From the IMG/VR virus record IMGVR_UViG_3300009409_000047, positions 1 through 24,366 of that record: 24,366 nucleotides of DNA. The stretch is one strand, 5' to 3'. How positions within the stretch are numbered: position 1 is the stretch's first letter; each line of letters starts with the position of its first letter. A model generated the notes under the pieces. It was not told the origin of the DNA. It saw only the letters and a program-made list of their open reading frames with translations, and ran no database searches. A program made the translations under genes and the position numbers. This document shows, one piece after another, positions 23,212-24,366 of this stretch. This DNA is from a virus.

Positions 23212-24366
23212 ATGCCAGCAGAAAACTCATTAACGAGTACAACATGGAATCCTTGGGACGGATCAAGTTATGCATCAAACTCATCTGATCTAATAGAATT
23301 TGATTATAGTCTCCTTGGATTTACTCCCTCCTCAAGTGACTCCTATAAGTCCACAAGTGGAGATATATTTAAAGTATACATTGATGGTGTAAGGATATAC
23401 AGAGAACATGATGCCACATATGCAGGTGGAACAGGGTTCCTAGAGGAAGGTGATACAGCTACTACACTTAATAGTATCTTTCAATCAAATGGGACAACAA
23501 GTACGGCTGCAACATGGAGCGATACAAGTAACACAGTGTGGGAAATAAACACAACTGCACAAGTAATTAGAGTTTCTAAAAGTGCAATACTGGCATCAGT
23601 CTTATATAGAATAGAAGCACACGCTTCGGGGGGCGGTCTTTATACTTCAGGATATGACTCTACACCGACAGCAAATGCAGATATAACATTTGATAACACA
23701 ACCATTATTGAACTCAGGAGATCCGCACAAAACGAGAGTTCTCCTTCAGTTGACTTCTCTAATGCCTCTATCCTAGCAGAACAAGACTTAGATAACTCAA
23801 GTCTCAATGTGTTCCACATGGCACAACAGGCTATTGTTTCTGCTGAGAAAGGTATTATATTTGATACTGGAGCAGGTGTATGGGATGCCCAACAGGATGC
23901 CACAGATAAGAAAATTAGGGGTGTACTAGCTCCTGTTGCGGATAATGAAGCAGTCAACAGAGGTTTCGTCACAACAAATTTACCTAATATCAATACTGTA
24001 GCAGGAATAGCTGCAAATGTGACTACTGTTGCAACTGCCCCAATTCCCGCTAATATGGCTACTATTGTAGGTCTTGGTACTAATGGTGCAGATATTACTA
24101 CAGTTGCAGGAAAAGCTGCCGAAATTGGAAGGTTAGGTACTACTGATGCAGTTGCTGATATGGCAATATTAGGTAATACTACTGTTACAGACGATATGGC
24201 AATATTAGGTAGTACAACTGTTACAGACGATATGGCAATATTAGGTAGTACAACTGTAACAGATGACATGGCTATATTAGGAAGTACTACTGTAACAGAT
24301 GACATGGCTCTATTGGCTGTACCAGCAGTTATTACAGATATGGACTTACTAGGTGCTACCGGTGTG
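23212..24366 (+). CDS. tail fibre protein (T7 gp17-like), N-terminal part, runs off window
   Basis: The frame is open from the ATG at 23212 to the last base (385 residues, no stop). The N-terminal part matches the T7 fibre attachment domain: IEFDYSLLGF, FKVYIDGVRIYREHDATY, then IIELRRSAQNESSPSVDFSNASILAEQDLDNSSLNVFHMAQQA near residues 165-208 (T7: [42 protein letters not shown]). About 60 extra residues sit between DATY and IIELRR. After VADNEAVNRGFV come NINTVAGIAANVTTVA-type units and then 12-residue repeats to the window end. The domain attaches the fibre to the tail nozzle; the receptor-binding tip is outside the window. The distance to a ribosome site is unclear. Confidence 0.92.
   Translation, partial: MPAENSLTSTTWNPWDGSSYASNSSDLIEFDYSLLGFTPSSSDSYKSTSGDIFKVYIDGVRIYREHDATYAGGTGFLEEGDTATTLNSIFQSNGTTSTAATWSDTSNTVWEINTTAQVIRVSKSAILASVLYRIEAHASGGGLYTSGYDSTPTANADITFDNTTIIELRRSAQNESSPSVDFSNASILAEQDLDNSSLNVFHMAQQAIVSAEKGIIFDTGAGVWDAQQDATDKKIRGVLAPVADNEAVNRGFVTTNLPNINTVAGIAANVTTVATAPIPANMATIVGLGTNGADITTVAGKAAEIGRLGTTDAVADMAILGNTTVTDDMAILGSTTVTDDMAILGSTTVTDDMAILGSTTVTDDMALLAVPAVITDMDLLGATGV
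24121..24366 (+). repeat. 36-base tandem repeat in the tail fibre shaft
   Basis: Six 36-base units start at 24121 (diverged), 24157, 24193, 24229, 24265 and 24301 (diverged), and a partial seventh runs into the window end. The four central units encode DMAILGSTTVTD with one or no residue changes and mostly silent base changes. The pattern of regular Leu/Ile and Thr/Val positions fits a trimeric beta or beta-helical shaft. The true number of units cannot be seen. Confidence 0.93.

Noticed and set aside
23640-24305. Antisense open frame of 221 residues with SSVTVVLPNIAI repeats
   Set aside because: It is the reverse of the 36-base fibre repeats. The sense frame matches the T7 fibre domain and continues past the window end, so the antisense frame is a by-product.
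24121-24366. CRISPR or iteron array suspected from 36-base repeats
   Set aside because: There are no spacers, the frame is continuous with the fibre domain, and differences between copies are mostly silent.

Overview
The window is a contiguous piece of a tailed phage genome with a short, T7-type tail (Autographivirales-like podovirus). All supported genes are on the + strand, packed with gaps of a few bases or with 1- to 23-base overlaps, and the DNA is AT-rich. Gene order matches the T7 map from gene 5 to gene 17: DNA polymerase (3' end only), gp6-like exonuclease, then a block of small proteins, a gp7.3-like protein, portal (gp8), scaffold (gp9), capsid (gp10), tail tubular proteins (gp11, gp12), internal virion proteins (gp13 to gp16) and the tail fibre (gp17, cut by the window end). 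A class II (adenosylcobalamin-dependent) ribonucleotide reductase and a DUF3310 protein lie between the exonuclease and the virion genes. This arrangement is familiar from marine T7-like phages of cyanobacteria and other ocean bacteria. The host cannot be read from the sequence; an RNR of this class implies that B12 coenzyme is available in the infected cell.

Layout. 1-3408 is DNA metabolism: polymerase, exonuclease, DUF3310 protein and RNR, joined by ATGA overlaps. 3426-5108 holds five small proteins, mostly unrecognised, in the place of T7 genes 6.5 to 7. 5110-6294 is a lysine- and threonine-rich repeat protein that I read as an expanded gp7.3-like virion protein, with about 18 eleven-residue repeats. 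6291-10164 is portal, scaffold and major capsid protein. The capsid gene is flanked by the longest non-coding stretch (128 bases, with small repeats and a perfect dyad) and by a strong rho-independent terminator, where T7 has its own terminator. 10239-14292 is the tail tube pair; the gp12-like protein is about 350 residues longer than T7 gp12. 14292-23162 is the DNA-ejection set: gp13-like, gp14-like, two proteins in the gp15 position and a gp16-like giant. 23212 to the end is the tail fibre N-terminus followed by a 12-residue repeat array.

How the genes work together: RNR and exonuclease supply and recycle nucleotides for phage DNA synthesis by the T7-type polymerase. Portal, scaffold and capsid build the prohead. 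gp11 and gp12 form the tail, the fibre binds the host, and gp14/15/16-like proteins (with the gp7.3-like protein) would be ejected to form a channel through the envelope. Points of most interest: the eleven-residue repeat protein, the gp15 position occupied by two genes that share one reading frame and are separated by a single stop codon, a gp16-like protein with no visible transglycosylase domain, and short motifs shared between gaps that could be phage promoters. No RNA polymerase, lysis, terminase, integrase, tRNA or CRISPR element is seen inside this window.
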